Program-made: the position numbers and the translations under genes
The notes under the pieces: generated by a model
Seen by the model: only the letters and a program-made list of their open reading frames with translations
What the model was told of the DNA's origin: nothing
Database searches by the model: none
Part shown: positions 44,977-55,219 of the stretch, piece by piece
Layout of the letters: the number at the start of each line of letters is the position of its first letter
Numbering within the stretch: position 1 is the first letter of the stretch
Assembly (NCBI RefSeq): GCF_950295315.1
Contig: NC_080175.1
Location: 66,675,353 to 66,739,352, forward strand
Direction: 5' to 3'
DNA length: 64,000 nucleotides
Origin: Erinaceus europaeus
Taxonomy: Eukaryota; Chordata; Mammalia; Eulipotyphla; Erinaceidae

Positions 44977-45481
44977 CTAGAGAAGACAGAAAAAAAGATG
45001 GTGACGTCAGGGCATTGACCGGAGCTTGGGTATGAGTATGCATGTGGGGGGTGGGAAACAGACCCCCAGGAGCAGGACCCACTCTCTGGCATGTCCTCAA
45101 ATGTCCCTAAGGGGCAGACGTCCAGCACAGCATGTTTGTATCTGTGACTTGGATGGTGTGAGAAACTAGAGGTCAAGAAGCTGGCCAGGGCTGCCCCTTC
45201 CAGGCACAGAGCATCGACTGCAGGCTGGGGGCTGCTAGTTACCCTCTAGTCACTTGCCTCAGTGGCCATAGTCTACCCCATGGCGTGACCCTTTTTGCCT
45301 GGAGGCAGAGGGACACAGCCTTGAGAGAGACATGCCTAACCCAAGGGTATCTGAAGTCCCAGGCAGAGCTGGGACTCTCTTGCTAAAGCCTGTGCTCAGC
45401 CGTGACTCTCAGCTGCTTCTGAGCATTCAGAGTCCATGTCAGGTTTCTTCTTCTACTGCTTCGCAGCCAGGATGGATTTTG

Positions 45482-45483
<2 letters not shown>

Positions 45484-45523
<40 letters not shown>
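45484..45523. repeat. (TG)n microsatellite
   Basis: About 20 units. It reads (CA)n in the transcript. Confidence 0.95.
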
Positions 45524-45526
<3 letters not shown>

Positions 45527-45738
45527 CAAACACTTGTGTGGTTATCAAGATCTTTTGTGGGACGTGGTACAATGTGAAAAGCTCTGGGCTCTCAATATAG
45601 AAAACACCAGAGGAAGCCAAGTACTTTTTCTCTCTTATCTGAGAAGGAATAGGAAAAAAGGAAGGACACTCAGCAGTAGTAATAAGTATAGGTGTGACTT
45701 ATAAAGGAAGTGAAGGCAGAGCAGTAGAAGTGAATATA

Positions 45739-45740
<2 letters not shown>

Positions 45741-45794
<54 letters not shown>
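45741..45794. repeat. (AC)n(AT)n microsatellite
   Basis: About 24 AC units followed by ATATATAT. It reads (UG)n in the transcript. Confidence 0.95.
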
Positions 45795-45854
45795 GGGGGG
45801 AAGTGAGAAAGGGGGGCTTAGGGAGTGTTAGATAGATCCTTGAGAGAACTACCG

Positions 45855-45965
45855 CAGTTTCCCTTGGAAGGAGATGGGGACACAGAACTTTGGTGGTGGG
45901 AACAGTGTAGAATTATACACCTACTATCTTATTTGTAAATCACTAATACAAATCAAATAAAACAC
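45855..45965 (+). mobile_element. LINE-1 3' end fragment
   Basis: CAGAACTTTGGTGGTGGGAAC and TAAATCACTAATACAAATC, close to the end at 34240-34340. Confidence 0.65.
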
Positions 45966-46045
45966 TGGACTCTCAAGCATGAACGTCTGAGTCTGACTCT
46001 TGGCATGGCAGATGCCAGAGTGTTGCTCTGCTACTCTTTTCTTTA
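45966..46045 (+). mobile_element. type 3 SINE fragment
   Basis: CTGGACTCTCAAGCATGAAC and ATGCCAGAGTGTTGCTCTGC, a head-to-middle piece. Confidence 0.55.
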
Positions 46046-46049
46046 TTAA

Positions 46050-46252
46050 GTAAATGTTTTACTTATTGGATAGAGATGCAGAAATTGAAAGTGAGAGACA
46101 AGGGGGAGATAGAAAGGGAAAGAGAGATACCTGCAGTTCTGCTTCACCACTCGTGAAGTTTCTTCCCTGCAGGTGGGCAGCTGGGGCTTGACTTGGGTCC
46201 TTGCACATGGAAACAAGTCTGCTGTACCAAGTGTGCCACCACCTCTCCCCTA
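46050..46252 (-). mobile_element. type 2 SINE
   Basis: TTATTGGATAGAGATGCAG body, GGCTTGACTTGGGTCCTTG box and a GTGTGCCACCACC head end. Confidence 0.83.
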
Positions 46253-46858
46253 AATAAGTATGCTTCAAAAAGAGAGTGAAGTGGGGTAGGAAGGAGGGTG
46301 CTGGGGACATGGGGGACAACTCCAGGAAGCGGGGTGTGGAACAAGAAGCCCCCAGACAGCTGCAGAGTGGAGAGTAGTTCTCTGGTTTATGAGCTTCCAG
46401 GCAGAGAAGAAGCAACAGAGAGTGAGAGAATCTTGTGTTTTGTTTAAAGAGATCTTGGAGGGACATGCCAAAAATACAAGGGTGCTTTCACCAAGAAAAC
46501 TGGAGGCCAGTGAACAGGACAAACCAGCCTGAACTAGATCAGAGGGTCAAAATGATCAGTACAAGTTCTATATTCCTTGACATTTGCTCAATGTATATTA
46601 AGTTGCTCAGGAATCGGAAAGAAGAGAAGATGTCAGCCTTCCAAGCTGAGTAAATTTGTGTTTGGATCAGGCAATCTCAATCTCTGCATTAGCAGATCAG
46701 TCTCTGCTGACAGAAAGCAGCTAAGGGTTTGTCCAGCCCCAACTCAGAGCCCTGAAGCTCAGATGCCAGATTTCCTGAATAGACATTCCCTGACAGGATA
46801 GATCTAAAACCTCAGGAGGCTATTGGAAGATGAACTCTGTCTAGTGAAGAGGCTAAGA

Positions 46859-46973
46859 GGGCAGGGGTAGATAGCATAATGACTATACAGACTCTCCTGG
46901 CTGAGGCTCCAAAGTCTTGCACCACCATAAGCCAGAGTTGAGCAGCGATCTGGTAATTAAAAAAAAAAAAAAG
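46859..46973 (+). mobile_element. type 3 SINE
   Basis: GGTAGATAGCATAATGACT head, CTGAGGCTCCAAAGTC box, CACCATAAGCCAGAGTTGAG and a poly-A tail. Confidence 0.75.
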
Positions 46974-46974
46974 T

Positions 46975-47115
46975 GATCTGGGATATGGCACAGTGGATAA
47001 AGCATTAGACTCTCAACATGAGGTCCCGAGTTCCATTCCCGGCGGCACATGTACCAGAGTGATATCTGGTTACTTCTCTCTTTCCATCTTTCTCATAAAT
47101 AAATTAAAAATCTCA
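46975..47115 (+). mobile_element. type 3 SINE with a well-kept tRNA-like head
   Basis: GATATGGCACAGTGGATAAAG (A-box side) and GAGTTCCATTCCCGGC (B-box side), then a CT-rich body and an AATAAATTAAAAA end. It sits directly after the previous SINE's poly-A. Confidence 0.78.
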
Positions 47116-47487
47116 AGAAATTATTCTAAAAAATTCAGTTAAATAAAACAACCAAAAACAAACAAACGCTAAGAGAAAATTAGGACAGGTAGGTAGACTG
47201 ACCAGGTAGAGCAATTTATAAGCACTCTAAAAAGTATTAATTTTCCCTTGGAAAAGTCCTGGTCTTCATTACTTGTGAGCAAGATCATCTTCTGAATATG
47301 GCTTTTCTGAAAGAGTAAAAGCCACTTAACAAGAAACAATGTGCTGAATAATCAGCTGGGTATGTAGGTGTTCTCCACAAGCTTCCACATTTATGAAAAC
47401 TAAACAGTGACAAGTGGCTTGAATTAATTGGTCAGTGAGGCCAGATTTTTCCTCTCAAGTAGGAAGAGTCAGAAGCTTCCATCTGAT

Positions 47488-47490
<3 letters not shown>

Positions 47491-47544
<54 letters not shown>
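47491..47544. repeat. (GT)n microsatellite
   Basis: About 27 units next to a reverse SINE tail. It reads (CA)n in the transcript. Confidence 0.95.
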
Positions 47545-47545
<1 letters not shown>

Positions 47546-47800
47546 GCCACCAGATTCACTGTTGGGCTCCATGCCTATGCAATGAATCCATCACCCCCCA
47601 GTGGCCATTTTTTCCTGTATTCTTCAAATAGAGACAGAAATTGAAAGGGAAGGGAAAGAGAAATGGTGACAGAGAGATACCTGTAGCCTTGCTTTATCAC
47701 CTGTGAAGCAATCCCCTGCAGGTGGAGAGCAGGGGCTTGAACTCAGGTCCCTGTGCATGGTAACGGTTTGCTGTCCTGGGTGAGCCACCATCCATCCTCA
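47545..47800 (-). mobile_element. type 2 SINE, diverged
   Basis: CACCAGATTCACTGTTGGGC tail, GGGCTTGAACTCAGGTCCCTG box and a GAGCCACCATCC end. Confidence 0.78.
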
Positions 47801-47990
47801 TGATATATATTAATTTCTTTATTGGGGGATTAATGTTTTACATTCGATAGCAAATACGATAGTTTGCACATAACATTTCTCAGTTTTTCACATAACAATA
47901 CAACCCCCACTAGGTCCTCTGTCATCCTTTTTGGACCTGTACTCTCCCCTCCACTCACCCCAGAGTCTTTTACTTTGGTGCAACTGTACA
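47801..47990 (-). mobile_element. LINE-1 3' end
   Basis: TTTCTTTATTGGGGGATTAA and TGTTTTACATTCGATAGC are the complement of the CCCAATAAAG element end. TTTTACTTTGGTGCAACTG follows. Confidence 0.75.
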
Positions 47991-48352
47991 ATTTTTTTTA
48001 GGGCAGGTTTTATTTCTTGTCTTGGGTGTCTATGGATTCCACAAGAGCCTTTACTGAATTCCACTCTGAGAAGGTCTCAGATGTGTGAAATGTGTTCACA
48101 CTGGGCAAGGGGACAAGGAACATGGAGACTGGGGGCAGCTGGCCGATGGCTCTTGGTCAGTGCAAAGCAGGTTCCCCGGGAGACAGGTGCACCTGCCATC
48201 AGAGAGGCCTCTGTTCCTCTCTGCCATCCCTTGTCTGAGTGGGGACAGTAGCCGACACCCCCAGAGTCCCAGACCCCAGAACGGATGCTGACTTTCCCTG
48301 ACCACTCAGCCACTCTCTCTGCCCCCCAGAGGAGAGGGAGCTCCAGGCTTAC

Positions 48353-48516
48353 CTCGGACCCGGGTCCGCTCACTGGAGCCAGCATGGGAGCTGGGCTGGG
48401 AGCCGCCCTGGGAGCTGGGCTGGGAGCTGGGGGAGCTGGAGCTAGAGGAGCTGGCACTGCTGGTGCGCTGCAGGGGGCTCTCCAGGACGGGCTCCGGACG
48501 CCGCAGGTCAGGGTTG
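48353..48516 (-). CDS. TNIK: TNIK serine-rich linker exon (residues about 707-762)
   Basis: The exon completes Ser (AG|C) and encodes NPDLRRPEPVLESPLQRTSS, then a serine-dominated run including SSSSSSSPSSQPSSQGGSQP, ending SSERTRVR, with one base of Ala before GTAAGC. It is the most GC-rich exon in the window, built of AGC/TCC serine codons, which makes it prone to replication slippage. In its true frame it is 54 codons plus split ends. A longer open frame overlapping the same strand (48077-48649) is a frame shadow. Confidence 0.95.
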
Positions 48517-48907
48517 CTGTGGACAGCAGGGCACGGTAACCAAATACTCCTTGGGGCCTGACCACCACCCCACCACTCCCAGGGGCACAGGTGCTGGGGA
48601 CAGCAGAGACGGTGACCTCAGGCTCCATGGGGCCTGACTGCAACCCCATGGGGACAGGCCTGTGAGCCTGTCAGAGGGCCATGGGAAGGATGGTCCTGCC
48701 CTCTAGGGCCCTGGACCAGAAAGGACAGCAATGGGATGTCCTGAGAAGGAGGCCAGAGGCCGACCCAGAGCTGGGTCTCAGCTCTGCACCTTGGAAAGGA
48801 CTGGAAGGGTTGTCAGGGGAAATCCAGTAGTCGGATGCACAGACATCTCTGAGTCCAGACACACCTGCCCATTCTCCATTGTCTGGTTTATCACCTTCTT
48901 GCCGCCT

Positions 48908-48968
48908 CTTCTCTCTCTCTCTCTCTTTCCTTCTTTCTTTTTTCTGTCCTTCTTTCCTTTCTTTCTAT
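48908..48968. repeat. CT-rich low-complexity tract
   Basis: (TC)n followed by TTCC/TTTC units. Confidence 0.9.
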
Positions 48969-49059
48969 CTTTGGCATGAAAGTATAGTGTATATTCAGTT
49001 TTGCATCTTGCTGGTAACTCTCTCCCTCTCTCTACCATAAATGGGGCCTCACCTTTCTA

Positions 49060-49175
49060 TGTTGGCTTTTTGAGAGTGGGAGGAAGAGAGGGAGGGGGGA
49101 GACCACAGCACCAAAGCTTCTTTCAGCGCACACATGGCAAAGCAGTGCACTGTCCAGGTGAGCTATTTTTGCTGG
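49060..49175 (-). mobile_element. possible old SINE fragment
   Basis: GGGAGGAAGAGAGGGAGG body and a CAGTGCACTGTCCAGGTGAGC end resembling a type 3 head in reverse. Confidence 0.4.
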
Positions 49176-49257
49176 CTTTATTTTCCTCTCTTGATACTGC
49201 ATTATCGGTAGGTACTTTCACTTCTGAAACCAACAATGGGTGCATAAAAATGGAATT

Positions 49258-49543
49258 CCCCAGAGCCCTTCCCCACTAGGGAAAGAGAAAGAAAGACTGG
49301 GAGTATGGATCAACCTGTCAATGCCCATGTTCAGAGGGGAAGCAATTACAGAAGCCAGACCTTCCACCCTCTGCATCCCACAATGACCTTGGGTCCATAC
49401 TCCCAGAAGGTTAAAGAACAGGAAAGCTATCAGGGGAGGGGATGGGATACAGAGTTCTGGCTGTGGGAACTGTGTGAATTTGTACCCCTCTTATCCTATG
49501 GTTTAGTCAATGTTTCTCTTTTATAAATAAAAAATTAAATTAA
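49258..49543 (+). mobile_element. 5'-truncated LINE-1 3'UTR with TSD
   Basis: 286-bp copy between 12-bp repeats AAAAATGGAATT (49246-49257 and 49544-49555), ending in an A-rich tail. It keeps the family's AGAAGCCAGACCTTCCACC and GGTCCATACTCCCAGA. Confidence 0.88.
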
Positions 49544-50017
49544 AAAAATGGAATTTCTCTATCAAGAGTAGGGAAATGTTTTTCTGCCAAGAGTCATTTA
49601 GATATGTACTACACTACTCACAGACCATATGGAATTGTCCACTTAAACAGTTCACACTTAAAATTTCTGTGCACAGAGCTCTAGATTCACTGAGTCCTCA
49701 GTCCCACCTGTAGTTGCCGTGTCTGGGCCACACTAAATGATTTGGGGCTGTTACAGCCCCGGGAGGACATCTCCAGCCCTGCTCAAGATGACTTACTGCT
49801 GGGCAGCTGGGTGCTTCCAGTACCTACTGAGACAGGCCTCAGAGCAGCGGCATCTACACCCACCTGCAGACCTCCCCTGCTCCCTCCTGAAGCAGGGAGT
49901 CCTGGGTGACGGGCGTGAACTGGACCCTGTGTGGGTCAGTTCACATGGGAAGGAGTCAGCATATTTCAATGAAGTGCTTGACCTGCTTCATCTCAATGCA
50001 CTTTTGTTTGTTTTGTT

Positions 50018-50292
50018 TTGGGTCACCAGGGTTATCACTGGGGCTTGATGCCTGTGTGACAAATTCATGGCTTCTAGGGGACCTCATACCCCCTTTTCTG
50101 TCTCTCTTTCTGGATTAAAAACCAGAGAGAAACTGAGAGAAGGAGGAGATAGAAGCAGAGAGAAAACTGCACATCTGCTTCAGCACTCAAGAAACTCCCC
50201 CCCCCCCCCATAGACACAATTGGGGCTTGAACCCAGATCCTTGTACATGCTAACGGGTGCATCCTACCAGGTGAGTCACCTCCTGGTCTCCT
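50018..50292 (-). mobile_element. type 2 SINE
   Basis: CACCAGGGTTATCACTGGGG tail module, GGGCTTGAACCCAGATCC box, with a C13 run inside (50198-50210). Confidence 0.82.
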
Positions 50293-50477
50293 CATTGGAT
50301 TGTTACCAGCTTTTATCACGACTAGTCTGTTAACTTGTGGGAAAGCCCACATTACTGTTTCAGAGCAGTTTTCACAAAATTAATGCCAAAGCGGTCTAAC
50401 TCTTATTCATATTTATTTGCCCCTAGATTTCCTTTTCTGTGATTTTGGTGATTTGTTCATTTGGCTAGTGAGCCTTT

Positions 50478-50615
50478 TTATTTAAATTTTTATTATCTTT
50501 ATTTATTTATCAGATAGGGACAGCCAGAAATTGAGATGGTAGGGGGAAATAGAGAGAGAGGGGGGTGAAGGGAGGGAGGGTGGGAGAGAGAGAGGGAGGG
50601 AGGAAAAGACAGACC

Positions 50616-50646
<31 letters not shown>

Positions 50647-50761
50647 AACACTGCTTCACCACTTGTGAAGCTTTCCCCAACAGGTGAGTACCGGGGGCTC
50701 GAACCTGGGTCCTTGTGCATTGTAACATGTGTGTTCAACCAGGTGTACCACCACTCCGTCC
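50478..50761 (-). mobile_element. type 2 SINE with expanded GA tract
   Basis: CGAACCTGGGTCCTTGTG box. The body is lengthened by GGGAGG and (GA)n runs (50545-50640). The flanks GTGAGCCTTTT and GTGAGCTCTTT suggest a TSD. Confidence 0.87.
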
Positions 50762-50979
50762 CGTGAGCTCTTTTTGTTTCTCAGTCTCCTGCAGGAAGTC
50801 TTTCTCTGCTTTGCTTTTTGTCAAGGGGAGGTATGGCTCTGAGGACAGTGTAATGCCACAGAGACATGCAGCTTCACACATTCATCCTTCTCGGCCCAGA
50901 TAAGCAGCCCTGCATGCCCACATGTCTCACGGCTAAGCGGTGGGTGCTTCCCATGTAAATGGGAAATAATAAGGCTGCT

Positions 50980-51022
50980 CCCTCGAGTTGCTTGCAGCTC
51001 CCTCGAGATGCTTGCAGCTTAA
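50980..51022. repeat. 20-bp tandem duplication
   Basis: CTCCCTCGAGTTGCTTGCAG repeated next to CTCCCTCGAGATGCTTGCAG, one base different. Confidence 0.9.
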
Positions 51023-51082
51023 TCAAGAGAAGACCACAAATTGGCATCATTACAGCTGAAGATAAAGCAAATGAATTCTTTC

Positions 51083-51570
51083 TACTTTTATTTATTTTTT
51101 TATTGCCATCAGTGCTATCACTGGGGCTCAGTGCCTGCATGATGAATTCACTGTTTCTGTGGCCTTTTTTTTTTTTTCCTGGATGGAGACAGAGAGAAAC
51201 TGATGGGCAAGGGCGGGTTGAGAAGGCAGCATAATGATTCTGCAAAAAGACTTTCCTGCCTGAGGCTCTGAGGTCCAGGGTTCAATCCCTCTGGGTCATT
51301 AGCCAGAGCTGGGGAGTATTCTGGTCTCTCTCTTCCTTTCCCTACCCTTTTACCTCCCCCTCTCTGTCTCTGTATCTCTCTTTCATTAAAAAAAAAAAAG
51401 GAGAAAGAGGCAAGGGGGAGGTAGGGGGAAAGAGAGAAAGAGAAGCACTTGCAGTATTGCTCCACTGCTTCTGAAGTTTTTTCCTGTAGGTGGGGAGTAG
51501 GGGCTTGAACCAGTGTCCTTATGCTCAGTAACATATGTGCTCTACCAGGTATGCTACTGCCCAGCCCTAC
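51083..51570 (-). mobile_element. type 2 SINE split by a later SINE
   Basis: Tail and body at 51083-51207, body and head at 51404-51570 (GGGCTTGAACCAGTGTCC box). The middle is a foreign type 3 SINE. Confidence 0.82.
51208..51403 (+). mobile_element. type 3 SINE nested in a type 2 SINE
   Basis: GAGAAGGCAGCATAATGATTC head, GCTCTGAGGTCCAGGGTTC box and a poly-A tail. GGCAAGGG repeats on both sides are the probable TSD. Confidence 0.85.
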
Positions 51571-51827
51571 AAATGAATTATTTTCAAAAATAGGACACTG
51601 CTTGTGGTAACATATCCCTTGCGTGCCAATCTTAATAGGTAGCTATTTTTGTTGCGGGAGACTGAATGAAGTACATAGTTTCTCTGCAGCAACACAAAAG
51701 GAAAGGGAAAACATTAGATTGCCTTTTCTGCTCTTTATTTATTAATTGTTTTTGGTGAAATATGTGCATGTTGATCAACACCATACTGTTTGTGTTTTTT
51801 CTCTTCTTTAATATGTTGTAATGTAAG

Positions 51828-51956
51828 AGGTTGGGAAGTGGTACATATTACTGGGAGAATGAACATATTACCATGCACAAGGACTTGGGCTCAAGCTCCT
51901 GGTATCTACCTGCAGGGGGAAGCTTCATGAGCAGTGAGGCAGGGCTAGAGGTATCT

Positions 51957-51987
<31 letters not shown>

Positions 51988-52062
51988 TCTATCTCCCCCT
52001 TCCCTATTGACTTCTTTCTGTCTGTTTCTATCCAGTAAATAAATAAATAAATAAATAAAATA
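51828..52062 (+). mobile_element. type 2 SINE with an internal (ATCA)n expansion
   Basis: CATGCACAAGGACTTGGGCTC head region. About eight ATCA units at 51957-51987 replace part of the CT-rich body. (AAAT)n end. Confidence 0.83.
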
Positions 52063-52774
52063 TTAGAAAGTATGTAGTTATATAAAACTAGTTGTGAGTT
52101 CAAGGAGCTGAGATAAATAAATTCCCCTAAGAGACCAGTTTCAGAAGAATCCCATGAAAGACTAGATTCCCTTTGCTGACACAGTCATTGGTCCATATCA
52201 GATGCCCTATGATAATAGAATGATAATAGAAATGCATTTGAGGGCTAGCTCTTTGTCCAGAAACTTTCCAGACCATAGATGATGCTGTTTGCTCTAGAAA
52301 ACACACATTAAAATGAAAACGTGGTGGTTATTCCATTTGTTTGAATCATTAAAAAAATCAAAGCAGAAAACTGGGATTATTAGTGATCTGTTGGTGTAAG
52401 TGGTTGGTTGCGCCAAGTCTATAATTAACTGGCTGACAGCCCAAACCCACTGGACTCTGCTCCTCAAGGACGTCACCAAGAGGGACAAACAAATTACAGG
52501 AAGATAAGCTTGGGATGGGACAGAGAATTATTATTATTATTACTACTGAAATTAAAGCACCTAGTCATTGGGTTCTGAGTGAGGTGATTCTGGCTTAATT
52601 TAGATCTTTTTTTCTGTTCTGAATATGCTTGTTTGATCCAACTTTAATTTGCTTGAGAAGAACACATGAATCAAAGTTCAGTATTAAAAGGGTCTGGGAT
52701 TTTTTTTTTTTTAAAGCTGTATTCACAAGAAAAAAAAAAAGCGAACAGATCAAGTCTGGGTTGAAAACTCAAGT

Positions 52775-52945
52775 GGTTGGGCCAGAGAAATAGCTCACTT
52801 GAACAGTGTGTTGCTTTGTCATATACAGAGCCAAGGTTCGAGCCCAGTCCCCACCACACTGAAGGAAGCTTTGGTGCTCTACCTCTCTCTTTCCGCCTGA
52901 AAGGTCTAGAGCAGTGAAGCCACAGAGGTAACTTAAACCCATTCC
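52775..52945 (+). mobile_element. type 3 SINE variant
   Basis: GGCCAGAGAAATAGCTCAC head and CAAGGTTCGAGCCCAGTCC box. The same variant occurs at 58042-58232. Confidence 0.65.
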
Positions 52946-53344
52946 CCCCAAACAAAAACAAAAAGTCCCACTGGTCACCATGACAACAGGAGACATTTAG
53001 GAGTCAAGACAGCAGGTGAGAAATGACACAGGCCTGCTGAGCTGTTCCTGCTGAGAGAAGGAAGGCAGGAGGTGGTGAGGGGACCCTGGAGGGACAGTGC
53101 ACCCCAGGCATTAAACACCAGAGAAAGGAACTGTCAAAAGCACACACTGGGATTAGCTCCAGCTTGAGTGGGGAATGTTGGGAATATAAGTGGGTGCCAC
53201 TGGACACTAAGCTTTGTAACTGGTAAATACTCCAAGATGAGGCTAACAGCCATAAGAACAAGAGGAACACTTAACAGACTCCTGAACTTCAAGGTGAGAC
53301 AGAACAGGGCCAATGAAGCCCAGAGTCATCATTGAGATGAGCGG

Positions 53345-53447
53345 GTCAGCCTCAGTCAGGTTTTGTGCAGTGGGATCTGGGTGGAACCTGGGTCATATAC
53401 ATGACAGAGCAGGCTCACTACCCAGGTGAACTATCCCATCAGTCCAC
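53345..53447 (-). mobile_element. type 3 SINE variant, head fragment
   Basis: GTGGAACCTGGGTCATATACATG and GAACTATCCCATCAGTCC mirror the variant above. Confidence 0.55.
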
Positions 53448-53584
53448 TGGTATATATTCTCCATCCATGGTTGGCTGAATCTTTGAAACCTGTGTGTTCA
53501 GTACCCAGACTTATATGGGTAACTTTACTTTCCCAATTTAAAAATGGTCAGGTGAGATACATGTGATTGGTTTCTGGATTGCCC

Positions 53585-53647
53585 CATCCATCCATCCATC
53601 CATCCATCCATCCATCCATCCATCCATGCATCCATCCATCCATTCAT
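53585..53647. repeat. (ATCC)n microsatellite
   Basis: About 15 tetranucleotide units with one ATGC interruption. It lies 220 bp from exon 53869-53975. Confidence 0.95.
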
Positions 53648-53868
53648 GAGCTTCCACTGTACACTGAGAGTAAAATGTATGTATAATAAAATAAAAATAA
53701 AATGCATACATTCTGGTCCCCCAGAATTGACAGTCCAGGTGGAAAGCCAACATGCCTCTGAAGTGCAATAAGTAAGTAAATAAATAAATAAAGACACATT
53801 TAGAAAAACAGCAATGACAATCACTGGTGAGGACTCGTCCTGTTACCTCCTCCATCATCTGAGCTTAC

Positions 53869-53975
53869 CTTGCTCTGATGGGTTGAGATCCTAGCCTGGG
53901 GCCCAGAGCACTACCATTTCCAGGAGAATTCTTTCTGGCTAACGCTGGGGATATAGAAGTTGTTCTTTGAGGCAC
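53869..53975 (-). CDS. TNIK: TNIK linker exon (residues about 672-707)
   Basis: Thirty-five codons, VPQRTTSISPALARKNSPGN then GSALGPRLGSQPIRA, plus AG of a Ser codon completed by the next exon. The acceptor is CTCTCAG and the donor GTAAGC. SP motifs (ISPAL, NSPGN) suggest proline-directed phosphorylation (inference). It was found by direct translation because stop codons close to both ends keep it from forming a long ORF. Confidence 0.96.
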
Positions 53976-54263
53976 CTGAGAGAAAAGTCAGAGTTTAGAA
54001 GTTATTTCCACAAAACAGTTCCCAAAGGCTATTGCCTAAAAGGTAATCTATTTTTTTTCAAGAGGGTTTTTAGGACTTAGAGAAACTATCAGAAATGAAA
54101 AAGAAATACCTATCCTTTCTCATGAAACACAAAATCCCAATACAATGTTAAATGAAAGGCTGTGAGGTATACTCAGCAACCATTAAGGGATATGACACTC
54201 AATACTAAAACAAATTTAAAGGCAGAACAAACTAATTATTTTGATTCACTGGGCTAAAATAAT

Positions 54264-54336
54264 TTATCTATCTATCTATATGGGGGGGTGAAGAAGAGAG
54301 AGAGAGAGGGAGAGAGAGAGAGAGAGAAAGAAAGAG
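54264..54336. repeat. (ATCT)n and (GA)n simple repeats
   Basis: Four ATCT units, a G run, then about 20 GA units. Confidence 0.9.
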
Positions 54337-55219
54337 GATACTAGAAATTTCTTTAGGGTACTATTAACTCATCTGATCATTAGAAATTGCATCAGATGAG
54401 AGTCATCCATCTGTAAACTAAGCTCCATTATAGTTCACATCGTAAGTGATAAACAGACAAGGACACTGAAATCTGATGATTAACTCGGGCAACAGGCTAG
54501 AACTTGGGACATCGGTCATAAACACGAGTTCAGAGAAACTCTTATAATAGAGTTACATGTTTCTACTTCCTAGCAAACTTGAAATTACAAATTAAAACCA
54601 AACACAAAATGCTGTGCTTTGACAGATTAATTTGGAAATGTAATGAAAAACATTATCATGGCTGAAAATACTGGAAAGCCTTTCAAAAAGACTCTGTGAG
54701 TACAAACAGGACAATGAGATACAGTAAGAGAACATATTCTTAATTCATCTGGTAAGGCCTTAAAGTAGCTTCCAGCAAGTCACACATGAGACTTAAGATA
54801 AAATGAAACTGAATATTGGAAGTACCTGGGAGGAGTCTAAGCTAAGAGAGGGGGAAGAGAGAAAACTTTATGACATGACTAAGATGAAAATGGAGACAAT
54901 TTTCATCTCATCACAGACGACTGACTGAACCAAGCATTTGTCAAAGGCAATTCAATTTTTCATTCATTTCTTGAGGCTTTTTTTTTTTTTGCAAATGGAC
55001 TTGTGTTTTGTTTGTACTGGATAATCTTTTCAAAATATTCTTTGCTTTAACATTGTTATTTAACATCTGAGTGATGTTTGGCATGACTATAAAATTGATT
55101 GGTTGTTATGTCTAAAACAAAAACAGTGTGCCATGTCCACGAACTGAAGTGGACTGAGTGGATGTGTGTTACTAGTCTGCTCAAATCAGACATTTTATAC
55201 TCACATCTTTCTTTCTTTA

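Larger units (their letters stand above)
44977..48352 (-). other. TNIK intron, 3.4 kb
   Basis: Carries (GT)n and (AC)n arrays, LINE-1 ends and SINEs. 44980-45480, 46255-46855 and 48000-48350 are unique, without credible coding frames. Confidence 0.7.
48517..53868 (-). other. TNIK intron, 5.4 kb
   Basis: Includes a TSD-flanked LINE-1 end, several SINEs, one nested SINE pair and (ATCC)n. 48520-48900, 49560-50010, 52070-52770 and 52950-53340 are unique with no gene seen. Confidence 0.7.

Noticed and set aside
46975..47115. Possible tRNA gene
   Set aside because: It has A-box and B-box-like motifs but no acceptor-stem pairing, and it continues into a SINE body and A-rich tail: a tRNA-derived SINE.
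48077..48649. 190-codon open frame on the minus strand
   Set aside because: It overlaps the serine-rich TNIK exon in a different frame. The GC-rich repeats keep it open. The true frame joins in phase with its neighbours.
53585..53647. Regular short repeats resembling an array
   Set aside because: Tetranucleotide microsatellite without spacers. Not CRISPR, and the genome is mammalian.
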